Positions 10,146 to 18,471 of a stretch of 46,388 nucleotides of DNA are shown here, piece after piece. How positions within the stretch are numbered: the stretch's first letter is position 1; each line of letters begins with the position of its first letter. The stretch is from Hyphomicrobiales bacterium. GTDB taxonomy: Bacteria > Pseudomonadota > Alphaproteobacteria > Rhizobiales > Rhizobiaceae. The DNA lies in assembly GCA_900468065.1 (NCBI GenBank), contig UBTA01000075.1, positions 1 to 46,388 of the forward strand. Direction: 5' to 3'. Both the position numbers and the translations under genes were made by a program. The notes below the pieces were generated by a model that searched no databases, had not been told where the DNA came from, and worked only from the letters and a program-made list of their open reading frames with translations.

Positions 10146-11225
10146 ATGCGTGACGGCTGGTTGAGACGGATATCTACGCTGGCTTTGCCGACGCCGCAGC
10201 TTCGTGCTGGCGCGACCGGTGGCCCCCGCATGCCTGTTCGTCGCATCATCCTTCTCGGACGTCACCCGAACCCAACATCCGACTACTATTTTGCCGCCCG
10301 CCTTGCAGCCCCCGGCATGCCTCCACACCAAATGGTGGATATCCGCAGCAACGATTTCAGCAGTCTTGATGCAGATGGAGCCTTCATCATTCTCTGCCGG
10401 TACGCTTCTGCCACTGCATTGAACTGGATCGAGCAGGAGAGTCCAAAGCTTGCCGGGGTGGGGTTGTTCTTGGATGACGATATCCCTGGTATCGTAACCG
10501 GCCGGGAAGCAACCATTGGCTACCGATTGTCGCTTTTTTTGCTGGGGCTCATGCCACTGCGGCGTCTCAACCGGCATCTCGACATCGTATGGGCCTCGAC
10601 GCCGAGGCTGGCTGACCGTTTGAAGAGCGCGGATGCGCGCGTTCTGCCGCCTGCTCCCCCCGCAAGCCTGTGGAACGTTCCGCACCATAACATCTCCACC
10701 CCAGAAGATGAATTGCTGATCGCCTATCACGCAACAGCCGTTCACGTGGATGAACACCGCTTCCTCCAGCCGATCGTCAAGGAAGTGTTGGCTGCCCGGC
10801 CGCACGCTCGCTTCGAGGTCTTCGCTGGTAAGGCCTCCGCTCATCTCTGGCAGGGAATGGAACGTGTCATACTCCGCCAGCAAGTTTCCTGGTCTGACTA
10901 TCTTACCGAAGCCTTGACGCGGCGGATCGACATCATGCTGGTGCCACTCGGCTCCTCACGCGTTAACGACTGCCGTTCTACAACCAAAAGGATAGATGTG
11001 GCGCGGGCAGGCGCGGCAGGGATATTTTCGATATCTGAAGCCTATGGATCCGCAGACGATAGCGGCGAAATCAGGCTACCACTCGACGCAACGGTGTGGC
11101 GGAATACACTTTTAAACCTGATCGATGAACCGGCAAAGAGGCGGGTGGCAGCGCAGGCAACGGGCCATATTGTGGCACGCATGTCGCTGCAAGCCCAGGC
11201 GGGGCTCGAGTTCAATCCATCGTAA
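10146..11225 (+). CDS. Putative family 4-like glycosyltransferase of the polysaccharide locus
   Basis: A 359-residue protein that I place only loosely. It has a Rossmann-like opening (VRRIILLGRHPNP), a mid-protein FLDDDIPG, and a C-terminal segment SSRVNDCRSTTKRIDVARAGAAGIFS. That segment resembles the donor-binding Asn/Ser/Lys...Gly region of GT-B glycosyltransferases related to families 1 and 4. No membrane segment is obvious, so a cytoplasmic or peripheral enzyme is likely. The start has AAGGG nine bases upstream; an internal ATG at 10230 just before PVRRIILLG is an alternative. It is convergent with the KpsC-like gene, and the linkage it makes cannot be predicted. Confidence 0.7.
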   Translation: MRDGWLRRISTLALPTPQLRAGATGGPRMPVRRIILLGRHPNPTSDYYFAARLAAPGMPPHQMVDIRSNDFSSLDADGAFIILCRYASATALNWIEQESPKLAGVGLFLDDDIPGIVTGREATIGYRLSLFLLGLMPLRRLNRHLDIVWASTPRLADRLKSADARVLPPAPPASLWNVPHHNISTPEDELLIAYHATAVHVDEHRFLQPIVKEVLAARPHARFEVFAGKASAHLWQGMERVILRQQVSWSDYLTEALTRRIDIMLVPLGSSRVNDCRSTTKRIDVARAGAAGIFSISEAYGSADDSGEIRLPLDATVWRNTLLNLIDEPAKRRVAAQATGHIVARMSLQAQAGLEFNPS

Positions 11226-11252
11226 GGAGTTGTTTGCCAAGCGAATTGTCCA

Positions 11253-12266
11253 TCACCGAGCTGCCAACTCCTCGACAAGCAGATCGATAGCCTGCAGCAC
11301 ATGGATCGGTCGCCAGGTCGCCGGATCTCTGTAGGAGGGATAGACCGAGAAGACCACCTCGACGAGCGCGTCGATCGTCGGCCGTGCCGTACGCCTTTGG
11401 GCAATGGCCGCCTTTGCGGCTTGGCTGACAGTGTCCTGCGTGAGCCCCCACCCGGCATAAAACGGTACCGCGTAACAGCGCACGGGCAAGCTTCGCAACA
11501 ATGCGTCCAGCCCGAACTGGCTCGAGACCGTCCAGACCTCGTCCACGACGTCTAGGATAGAAGCCACAGAGACCTGATCATCGACGAAGACGACGCCCGG
11601 CGTTCTGGCGGCGAGTTCCGTCAGGTAGCCTTTGCGATAGCCGGCCATGACATCCGGGTGGGTGCGCACCAGGCATTGACCGCCGCTTGCAACCGCATCG
11701 AGCAACATCTGCTCGAACGACGCAGCATTTCCGAGCGCCCGTCCCACGGAGACGTCGCCGACCACCTGATCCACAAGCAGAAGCCGTCGCCGCGTGCTGG
11801 CGGCTATTTTCGGGGCCTTGTGCGGCAAGTGATTATATTTCGTAAGTTTATGCTCGACCAGACGCTCGCGGATTGTCTTGCCGCAGTCCGCATCGCGCTG
11901 ACGCGTGGGGTCGCCAATCAACAGTTCCAGGCGGGAGGCAATGCCGGCATCGACAGGCAAGCCAAGATCGTCGGCGATGATCGACAAGGGGATGGATCCG
12001 CTCTTGCCCAGTCCAACGGAGCGCAGAAAACCGTCTTCCAGGTTCCAGTGCGGCAGGCCGCGTAAACGGGCAATCCCTATTGCCGTCTTGGCAGGCAGGC
12101 GGCCGCCCCAGGATATTATGCCCTTGATCCGAGGAGAGAGCGTTGTGCCCATTTCCGGCAGGTCGAAATAATGGTGCAACCAGGGAAATGCCTGGCGAAC
12201 GAAAAACGTCGCGCCGAGCGGCATCTGGGCGGGAGGAAACCATGGTTTGTCCGGAGGAAGCTCCAC
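11253..12266 (-). CDS. KpsC/LpsZ-like capsule polysaccharide biosynthesis protein (single module)
   Basis: About 337 residues of the capsule synthesis family (KpsC/KpsS/LpsZ type), which includes beta-Kdo transferases that build the poly-Kdo linker joining capsule to lipid. Supporting motifs are GIISWGGRLPA near residue 50, WNLEDGFLRSVGLG, a middle LLLVDQVVGDVS, VRTHPDVMAGYRKG, and the family hallmark PFYAGWGLTQD near 275. Full KpsC has two such modules in about 670 residues; this protein has one. The start is unsure: a GTG (12266) has GAGAGG ten bases upstream, a TTG lies six codons earlier at 12284, and an ATG lies at 12224. With the RkpA-like and OPX genes it supports a K-antigen-type capsule. 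Confidence 0.85.
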   Translation of the reverse strand: MELPPDKPWFPPAQMPLGATFFVRQAFPWLHHYFDLPEMGTTLSPRIKGIISWGGRLPAKTAIGIARLRGLPHWNLEDGFLRSVGLGKSGSIPLSIIADDLGLPVDAGIASRLELLIGDPTRQRDADCGKTIRERLVEHKLTKYNHLPHKAPKIAASTRRRLLLVDQVVGDVSVGRALGNAASFEQMLLDAVASGGQCLVRTHPDVMAGYRKGYLTELAARTPGVVFVDDQVSVASILDVVDEVWTVSSQFGLDALLRSLPVRCYAVPFYAGWGLTQDTVSQAAKAAIAQRRTARPTIDALVEVVFSVYPSYRDPATWRPIHVLQAIDLLVEELAAR

Positions 12267-12518
12267 TCTGGTATTGCCTCTCAAGCTGGCTGTCTTTCCC
12301 GATGCATGAAGGGACCAAGACGGCCATCTACAGGAACTGCGTTGGCGAAGTCCAGATCCATCAGGGGCAGAAACCGTCTAAGATGCTGCAGCCATGAGGG
12401 CAGGGAAGCTCCTGCTCGGCTTGGCACAAGCACCTAGTAACGCGCATGTTTCCGGCACTTTTAGAAACCCTCAGACCGTCGCGCGTGAGGCTTTAATCGA
12501 ATTTGCGGCGAGCCCCGC

Positions 12519-13277
12519 TCAAAAAGACAGATCCAGCACCCGGTCTTCGAACAGGCGGTTGCGGGAGCCTTCGAGGTGGAGGCGCATGGCTTTCTGGGCG
12601 TCTTCGGCGCGGCCGTCTGCAATCGCCTGATAGATGGCGTTGTGTTCTTCGAAGACCTTTTCCAGACCAAGCCGCGGGCCCATCAATGACAGGCCGTGCA
12701 GATGCATGCCGACGGCGATGTGCGGTTTCAGGGCTTCGATGGAAGCGGTGTAATAGTGATTGTTGGCCGCCTCGGTGACGCTCCGGTGGAAAACGAAGTC
12801 GGCGTCGGTGCGATGCAGCTGGTGACTGGTGGCTTCGCGCAGGTCGGCAAGCGCGGCGGCGATTTTCTGGATGGCGGCTTCGTCGCGCCGCTGGGCGGCA
12901 AAGAAGGCGGCGACCGGCTCGATCGTCAGGCGGAACTCATAGCAGCGCTGGATATCGGCAATGGTCTTGACCGGCGAATAGGCGAGATGCGTGGCGGGCG
13001 ATGCCTGGGCACTGACGAAGGTACCGGCGCCTTGACGCGAATAAACCATACCCTCTTCACGCAGCCGGCCCAGCGCATCGCGCACGATCGGCCGGGAAAC
13101 CCCCATGATGGACGCCAGTTCATGCTCGCCAGGCAGGCGTGAGTCCGGCGGATAGTTGCCGGAGCGGATGCGTTCGCGTAGCTGATCGAAGACGCGATCG
13201 ACCAGCCGCACGGATTTGACGCGCTCTGGTTTGGCGTTTGGGCCGGGCTCTTCGATTGCGGGGGCATCCTGCGCCAT
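12519..13277 (-). CDS. GntR-family (FadR/FCD) transcriptional regulator of the catabolic cluster
   Basis: 252 residues. The N-terminal winged helix-turn-helix runs from VDRVFDQLRERIRSG through LPGEHELASIMGVSRPIVRDALGRLREEG to a QGAGTFV wing. An FCD ligand domain follows, with the metal-ligand pattern visible as DADFVFHRSV, EEHNAIYQAI and MRLHLEGSR. The ATG at 13277 starts six bases after the kinase stop codon, so the regulator is the last gene of the long leftward operon; the longer frame to 13439 lies inside the kinase. Regulators of this family sense sugar acids or organic acids and usually repress. It probably controls the divergent promoter region near 20.3 kb. Confidence 0.92.
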   Translation of the reverse strand: MAQDAPAIEEPGPNAKPERVKSVRLVDRVFDQLRERIRSGNYPPDSRLPGEHELASIMGVSRPIVRDALGRLREEGMVYSRQGAGTFVSAQASPATHLAYSPVKTIADIQRCYEFRLTIEPVAAFFAAQRRDEAAIQKIAAALADLREATSHQLHRTDADFVFHRSVTEAANNHYYTASIEALKPHIAVGMHLHGLSLMGPRLGLEKVFEEHNAIYQAIADGRAEDAQKAMRLHLEGSRNRLFEDRVLDLSF

Positions 13278-13282
13278 TTTTT

Positions 13283-14386
13283 TCACCACGCCTGTTTTTC
13301 GATCCTTGTCCTGTGGGACGTTGTTTGACTTAACAGATTCTCGGGCACGAGTTTTAGCAAAGAATCGGTCGTACCGAAGCCCCCCGATTTGACCGCACAG
13401 CAGATTGTCCGGCCATCCGCGCTTTCGATCCGAAACCAAGGAATGCCGGCTTCAATCTCCCCATTGGGGATCAGCACGCTGGCGCCGAGCGCTTTCAGGA
13501 TTGCAAGCGCAGTATCACCGCCGCCCATCATCAGCATGTCGGGCCGGGTTTTCTCGACCACCTGCCGGATGCCGTCGGCAAAGCGGGCAACGACCTGTTC
13601 GGGGTTTGAGGTCTGCTCGCCGGAGCACCTGGCCACCGCAGGAAGTCCGTGGACGTCCACTGCTGACAATTCGCCAGCGAGAGCGTCCGCAATCGTCACA
13701 AGCTGCCGGTGTTCGGCGAGATGTTCGATTTGGGCCGATGTAATGGGATCGCGCGATCCGAAGGCAAACAGGGTTTCGGTGGATGGCGGGAATGGCGGGC
13801 GAAGGGCGGCCGGCCTCGCGAGCGAACGGGCAAAGGCGCTGCCAAGGCCACGCGCGCCAACGGCGACCGCAGTGGACCAGTCGGTTTGCCGAACCAGATC
13901 GTCCAGATCGGCATCAGTGCTGGCGTCGTAAACATTGATCGCCAATGGGTCGGTGGGAAAAAGGGTGCGGATTGGCAGCGGTTTCTCGACACCCCTGCCA
14001 GTGACGGCGCCATTGATGGTAAAACGCTGTTGATCCGGAATGGCCGGCGCCACGATGATCCGGTTGCGGCCGGTAATACCGGCAAGCGTCATGCTCTCCG
14101 CAGCGACATTGCCCTTGAGCCGGGAATCGATTTTCTTGAGCAGAATAGGCGGCTGCGCCATGCCCAGCGCTGTAAGAGCCGCCTGCATCTGCTGCGCCGC
14201 TGCGTCAGCGGAAAGAGCCCGCGATGCCGTATTGATGACGATGACATCCGGATTGCGCTGGAGCGCTTCGGCCACGGCTTCGACGTCGATTGCCACCGCC
14301 ACCGTCAGGCCGGCATCGACAAAGGGTGTGCCGGTATCGAGCGCGCCCGTCAGGTCGTCGGCGATGATGGCGACGAGCAGTGTCAT
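13283..14386 (-). CDS. Four-carbon acid sugar kinase (DUF1537; D-threonate/erythronate kinase type)
   Basis: 367 residues, somewhat short for a family that usually has about 420. The N-terminal domain opens with AIIADDLTGALDTG, then LLKKIDSRLKGNV, the substrate-site region. The C-terminal nucleotide domain shows MLMMGGGDTALAIL and KSGGFGTTDSLL. Characterised members phosphorylate C4 of D-threonate, L-threonate or erythronate. With the PdxA2-like gene at 24159, the published DtnK-PdxA2 route (D-threonate to 4-phosphate to dihydroxyacetone phosphate) is the best guess. The start codon overlaps the upstream ABC ATPase stop codon (ATGA), so the kinase is coupled to the importer. The exact tetronate isomer is not visible from sequence. 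Confidence 0.9.
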   Translation of the reverse strand: MTLLVAIIADDLTGALDTGTPFVDAGLTVAVAIDVEAVAEALQRNPDVIVINTASRALSADAAAQQMQAALTALGMAQPPILLKKIDSRLKGNVAAESMTLAGITGRNRIIVAPAIPDQQRFTINGAVTGRGVEKPLPIRTLFPTDPLAINVYDASTDADLDDLVRQTDWSTAVAVGARGLGSAFARSLARPAALRPPFPPSTETLFAFGSRDPITSAQIEHLAEHRQLVTIADALAGELSAVDVHGLPAVARCSGEQTSNPEQVVARFADGIRQVVEKTRPDMLMMGGGDTALAILKALGASVLIPNGEIEAGIPWFRIESADGRTICCAVKSGGFGTTDSLLKLVPENLLSQTTSHRTRIEKQAW

Positions 14387-15375
14387 CCGGGGAGGCCTTC
14401 GGTGACGGCATGACAGGCGACCATGTGGCCCGGGCGGGCCTCGCGCCATTCCGGCACCACCTTGCCGCAGATATCCATGGCGATCGGGCAGCGCGTATGG
14501 AACCGGCAGCCGGAGGGCGGTGACAGCGGGCTTGGCACATCGCCCTGCAGGATTTGCCGCTTGCGGCTGCGCTCATGGACGGGATCGGCTTCCGGCACGG
14601 CGGAAAGCAGCGCCTTGGTGTAAGGATGCAGCGGGTGCTCGAACAGTTCCTCGCGGGTCGCAAGCTCGGCGAGACGGCCGAGATACATGACGCCGACGCG
14701 GTCGCTAATATGGCGCACGACGGCGAGGTCATGGGCGATGAACAGGTAGGTCAGCCCATATTTCTGCTGCAGGTCGAGCAACAGGTTGATGATCTGCGCC
14801 TGAACGGAAACGTCGAGCGCCGAGATCGCCTCGTCGCAGACGATGAATTTCGGCTGGCAGGCGAGCGCTCGGGCAATCGCCACGCGCTGGCGCTGGCCGC
14901 CGGAGAGTTCGTGTGGATAGCGCGACGCAAAGCGCGGCGGCAGGCCGACATCGGCGAGCAGTGTGGCGATCCGGTCCTTCAGCTCGGCCTTGGTGGCAAG
15001 TTTGTGAAACAGGATCGGCTCGCCGACGGCTTCACCGATCGTCATGCGCGGGTTGAGCGTCGAATAGGGATCCTGGAAGACGATCTGCAATTGGCGGCGG
15101 TAGGGCCGCATCGCCTTTTCGTCGAGCTCGACAATATTCTTGCCCTGATAGATCACCTTGCCTTCGGTCGCCCGGTGCAGGTTGAGCAGCGTGAAGCCGG
15201 TGGTGGACTTGCCGCAGCCGGATTCGCCGACGAGGCTCAGCGTCTCGCCTTCGAAAATGTCAAAATTGACATCATCCAGCGCGTGCACAGTGGCTGCGCG
15301 TTCGCCAAAGGCACCGAGCCGGACATGGAAATGCTTCACCAGGTTTTCGATGCGCATCAAGGGTTGGGCAGCCAT
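14383..15375 (-). CDS. Oligopeptide/dipeptide-type ABC transporter ATP-binding protein (DppF/OppF-like)
   Basis: A complete ATPase of about 330 residues. Walker A is [11 protein letters not shown] near residue 50, the Q-loop is IVFQDPYSTLNPR, the signature is LSGGQRQRVAIARAL, Walker B is FIVCDEAISALD and the H-loop is FIAHDLAVV. The C-terminal oligopeptide-transporter extension holds the four-cysteine cluster region (GCRFHTRCPIAMDIC ... VACH), typical of Opp/Dpp ATPases. It energises import with the partner ATPase and the two permeases. Its start overlaps the stop of the preceding ATPase by one base, and its stop overlaps the kinase start. Confidence 0.95.
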   Translation of the reverse strand: MAAQPLMRIENLVKHFHVRLGAFGERAATVHALDDVNFDIFEGETLSLVGESGCGKSTTGFTLLNLHRATEGKVIYQGKNIVELDEKAMRPYRRQLQIVFQDPYSTLNPRMTIGEAVGEPILFHKLATKAELKDRIATLLADVGLPPRFASRYPHELSGGQRQRVAIARALACQPKFIVCDEAISALDVSVQAQIINLLLDLQQKYGLTYLFIAHDLAVVRHISDRVGVMYLGRLAELATREELFEHPLHPYTKALLSAVPEADPVHERSRKRQILQGDVPSPLSPPSGCRFHTRCPIAMDICGKVVPEWREARPGHMVACHAVTEGLPG

Positions 15376-16409
15376 CACGCAGCCTCCAGTTTTCTTTGGG
15401 CGACGAAGCAGGCGACGCGGTGGGCACCGTCATGGTTCAGGCCCTCCAGTGTCGGGACACGCTCATGACAGATCGCTTCCACTAGGGGACAGCGTGGTGC
15501 GAACGGACAGCCTTTTGGCCGGCGGCCGGGCTCCGGCGGGGTGCCACCGATCGAGCTGAGACGCGCCGACCGCTCGTCGGAGAGTTTCGGGATGGAGGCG
15601 AGTAACCCTTGCGTATAGGGATGGCTTGGATTGGCAAAGAGCGCATCGACCGGCGCGTCTTCCACCACGGTGCCGGCATAGAGCACGTTGATGCGATCGA
15701 CAAGACCGGCGATCAACGCCAGATCATGGGTGATCCAGACGACGGACATGCCGAGCTTGTCGCGCAGATCCTTCACCAGATCGACGATCTGCGCCTGGAT
15801 CGTCACATCCAGTGCCGTGGTCGGCTCATCGGCGATCAGGAGCTGCGGATTGCAAGCCAAACCGATGGCGATCATCACGCGCTGACGCATGCCGCCGGAA
15901 AGCTCGTGCGGATAGGCGTCCAGCCGGTCTTCGGCACCGGGAATACCGACCAGCTTCAGCAGTTCGCCGGCCCGCTTGCGCGCCTCGGCCTTCGACATGC
16001 CGCGATGATAAATGAGAGGCTCGGCCAGCTGCTGGCCGATGCGCATCACCGGGTTGAGCGAGGTCATCGGGTCCTGGAAAATGAAGCCGACCTCGCCGCC
16101 GCGCACCTTGCGCAGCTCCGAATTCGACATCTTCTGCAGGTCGCGTCCGGCAAAGTTCGCTTCGCCCTTGGTGACTTTGATCTTGTTGGGCAAAAGCCGC
16201 ATCATGCTGAGCATGGTCAGGCTCTTGCCGCAGCCGGATTCGCCGACGATGCCGAGGGTTTCGCCCTTGTCGACATGCAGGTCGATGCCGTCGACGATGG
16301 TCGCCGGACCGTTGCGGGTCTCGATCTCGATGGTCAGGCCCTTGACGTCGAGCAGGCGCTCGCCGGTCTTGGCCGATGGTTCTGGGCGGATATCGTTGGC
16401 CATCATCAT
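15375..16409 (-). CDS. Oligopeptide/dipeptide-type ABC transporter ATP-binding protein (DppD/OppD-like)
   Basis: About 344 residues. Walker A is [11 protein letters not shown], the Q-loop is [13 protein letters not shown], the signature is [16 protein letters not shown], Walker B is [12 protein letters not shown] and the H-loop is WITHDLALI. The C-terminal cysteine cluster ([15 protein letters not shown] ... VACF) is present. The start is the first of three consecutive ATG codons, whose A is shared with the permease stop codon; the long frame reaching 16979 is an upstream run through permease sequence. It forms the ATPase heterodimer with the next gene product. Confidence 0.95.
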   Translation of the reverse strand: MMMANDIRPEPSAKTGERLLDVKGLTIEIETRNGPATIVDGIDLHVDKGETLGIVGESGCGKSLTMLSMMRLLPNKIKVTKGEANFAGRDLQKMSNSELRKVRGGEVGFIFQDPMTSLNPVMRIGQQLAEPLIYHRGMSKAEARKRAGELLKLVGIPGAEDRLDAYPHELSGGMRQRVMIAIGLACNPQLLIADEPTTALDVTIQAQIVDLVKDLRDKLGMSVVWITHDLALIAGLVDRINVLYAGTVVEDAPVDALFANPSHPYTQGLLASIPKLSDERSARLSSIGGTPPEPGRRPKGCPFAPRCPLVEAICHERVPTLEGLNHDGAHRVACFVAQRKLEAA

Positions 16410-17368
16410 CACTTTGCTCCGCGCGGATTGAGGGCATCGTTGAGACCGTCGCCGAGAAACGAGAACGCGACGGAGGCAAGGCCGAGAACGGCAGCAGGTG
16501 CGGCCAGCAGATGCGGATAATGCTGCCAGACGCGAAGCCCATCGGAAATCATGTTGCCCCAGCTGGGCGTTGGCGGGTTGACGCCGACGCCGAGGAAGGA
16601 GAAGGCGCTTTCCAGAACCATGGCGGTGCCGAGACCGGCGCTGACCGCGACGATCAGCGGACCCAGCGCATTCGGCACGACATAGCGCATCAGGATGATG
16701 CGGTTGGTCAGTCCCAGCGCCTGGGCGGCGGTGATGTAGGGCCGCGAGCGGATCGACAGAACCTGCGCGCGCACCAGCCGGGCATAGGGCGGCCAGGAAA
16801 TCAGCGCCATCGAGCCGAAGACCAGCAGGAAATCGACCCAGATGGTTTCGCGGTAGACCGGGTTGAGTGTCGCGAGATACCGGCTTTCCATCCAACTGGT
16901 GATCGGCGATTTCAGCGAGGCATTGATGACGACGACGAGCAGAAGGTTGGGGATCGACATGGTCATGTCGGTCAGCCACATGACGATCCGGTCCAGCCAG
17001 CCGCCGAAGAAGCCGGCGAGCGCGCCGAGCGTCACGCCGATCAGGACGGCAATGAAGGTGACGACGATGGCGACGAGGAAGGCTGTGCGCGTGCCGTAGA
17101 CGACGCGGCTGAACACATCGCGGCCGAGATCATCGGTGCCGAACAGATGCGACAGCGACGGAGCCATATTGCGTGAATTCAGATCCTGGCTGAGAAAGTC
17201 GTAAGGTGTCAGGTACGGTCCGAAGATTGCCGCAAAGGCAAGGATGACGACGACGATGAGCCCGAAGACGGCGAGCCTGTTACGGCGCAGCCGGTGCCAG
17301 GCGTCACGCCAGAGGCTGACGGGCGGTTCGATCTCGATGGGGGTGGTGGTCATGGGAACGACGGACAT
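16409..17368 (-). CDS. ABC transporter inner-membrane permease (DppC/OppC-like)
   Basis: 319 residues. An N-terminal cytoplasmic tail leads into a first membrane helix (LAVFGLIVVVILAFAAIFGP), then the OppC-type periplasmic motif HLFGTDDLGRDVFSRVVYGTR. Five further hydrophobic segments and the ATPase-contact EAA loop (ITAAQALGLTNRIILMRYVVPNA) follow. LESAFSFLGVGVNPPTPSWGNMI is the family's usual late motif. Only two bases separate it from the upstream permease stop, and GGAG lies within that gene. The large periplasmic loop is somewhat extended (KSPITSWMESRYLATLNPVY), which I have no explanation for. Confidence 0.95.
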   Translation of the reverse strand: MSVVPMTTTPIEIEPPVSLWRDAWHRLRRNRLAVFGLIVVVILAFAAIFGPYLTPYDFLSQDLNSRNMAPSLSHLFGTDDLGRDVFSRVVYGTRTAFLVAIVVTFIAVLIGVTLGALAGFFGGWLDRIVMWLTDMTMSIPNLLLVVVINASLKSPITSWMESRYLATLNPVYRETIWVDFLLVFGSMALISWPPYARLVRAQVLSIRSRPYITAAQALGLTNRIILMRYVVPNALGPLIVAVSAGLGTAMVLESAFSFLGVGVNPPTPSWGNMISDGLRVWQHYPHLLAAPAAVLGLASVAFSFLGDGLNDALNPRGAK

Positions 17369-17370
17369 GG

Positions 17371-18327
17371 TCAGCGGCTCCTTCTCGTGTCGTTGGCGCG
17401 GGGATCGAGCAGCGGATAGAGCACATCGACCAAAAGGTTGGAGATCATCACCAGGAACGAGCCGATCAGCGTGATGGCAAGGATGACGGGGTAATCGGTG
17501 TTGGTCAGCGCCTGTACGGTGAGGCGGCCGAGGCCGGGCAGGCCGAAGACCAGCTCGACGAAGATCGCGCCGTTGACGATGGTGATCATGATCAGGCCAA
17601 GCTGCGTTACCACAGGCGTCAGTACCGGGCGCAGGATATGGCGTAGCGCGACGATGACTTCCGGAACACCCTTGGCACGGGCGGTGCGCACGAAATCCTC
17701 CGATAGAACTTCGATCACGGCAGCGCGGGTCTGGCGCACGATCAGCGCGATCGGCTGGAAGGAGAGAACGAGCAGCGGCAGTATGATCCTAACGTCGAAG
17801 ATGCCGCCCCAGCCATAGGGCACGGCCGAGCCCGGCAGGATCATGATCAGCATCACCATCAACATCGGGCCGGCGACGTAAGCCGGGATCGCCCAAAGAA
17901 ACAGCGCCGAGCCGAGGATGGCATAGTCGGTGCGGGTGTTCTGGTTGAGTGCCGCGATCAGTCCAAGCGGAATGGCGACGACTGCGGTCAGGATGACGGA
18001 ACAGAGTGCCAGCTTGAAGGAAACAGGAGCGGCAGCCGAGATCATTGCCCAGACGGAGCGTCCGGAGCTCAGGGAATTGCCGAAATTGCCATGCAGAAGG
18101 TTCCAGATATAGCTGCCGAACTGGACAAGGAACGGCCGGTTGAGGCCTGCACTTTCGCGGATTGCCTCGATGCGTTCCGGATTATAGGCGACGTCGCCGG
18201 GCGCGCGCAGGAAGATCAGCTTGATTGGATCGCCGGCACCGAAATAGGCCAGCGCATAGACGCCGAGCATGACGAGAAGGACGGATGGAATCCAGACGAC
18301 GAAACGGGTCGCGATGTAACGCAGCAT
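17371..18327 (-). CDS. ABC transporter inner-membrane permease (DppB/OppB-like)
   Basis: 318 residues. MLRYIATRFVVWIPSVLLVML is the first membrane helix; NPERIEAIRESAGLNRPFLVQFGSYI is the OppB-type periplasmic segment, and LLHGNFGNSLSSGRSV follows. Five more helices come after it, with the EAA coupling loop FVRTARAKGVPEVIVALRHILRPV and LVELVFGLPGLGRL-like ending. The start has GGGAGAC just upstream. It pairs with the next permease to form the importer channel. A 144-base gap with a strong hairpin separates it from the binding-protein gene. Confidence 0.95.
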   Translation of the reverse strand: MLRYIATRFVVWIPSVLLVMLGVYALAYFGAGDPIKLIFLRAPGDVAYNPERIEAIRESAGLNRPFLVQFGSYIWNLLHGNFGNSLSSGRSVWAMISAAAPVSFKLALCSVILTAVVAIPLGLIAALNQNTRTDYAILGSALFLWAIPAYVAGPMLMVMLIMILPGSAVPYGWGGIFDVRIILPLLVLSFQPIALIVRQTRAAVIEVLSEDFVRTARAKGVPEVIVALRHILRPVLTPVVTQLGLIMITIVNGAIFVELVFGLPGLGRLTVQALTNTDYPVILAITLIGSFLVMISNLLVDVLYPLLDPRANDTRRSR

Positions 18328-18415
18328 GGCAGTCTCCCACCCTTGGTTTCAGAAGATGATGCTTCGAGCTTTGCCCAGCGGCAAAAGTCCGCACTCATAC
18401 TCCAGCAATGACAAT

Positions 18416-18447
18416 CTGTGCGGAAGCGGGTTTCCGCCTCCGCACAG
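18416..18447 (-). terminator. Strong intercistronic hairpin between binding-protein and permease genes
   Basis: CTGTGCGGA and TCCGCACAG form a 9-bp stem, extended inward by GCGG with CCGC around a small loop. It lies about 25 bases after the binding-protein stop and has no T-run. Such hairpins between a binding protein and its permeases often protect the upstream mRNA or cause partial termination, giving more binding protein than membrane parts. Confidence 0.65.
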
Positions 18448-18471
18448 CAGATGTCGGTTGTGGCAATCGCC

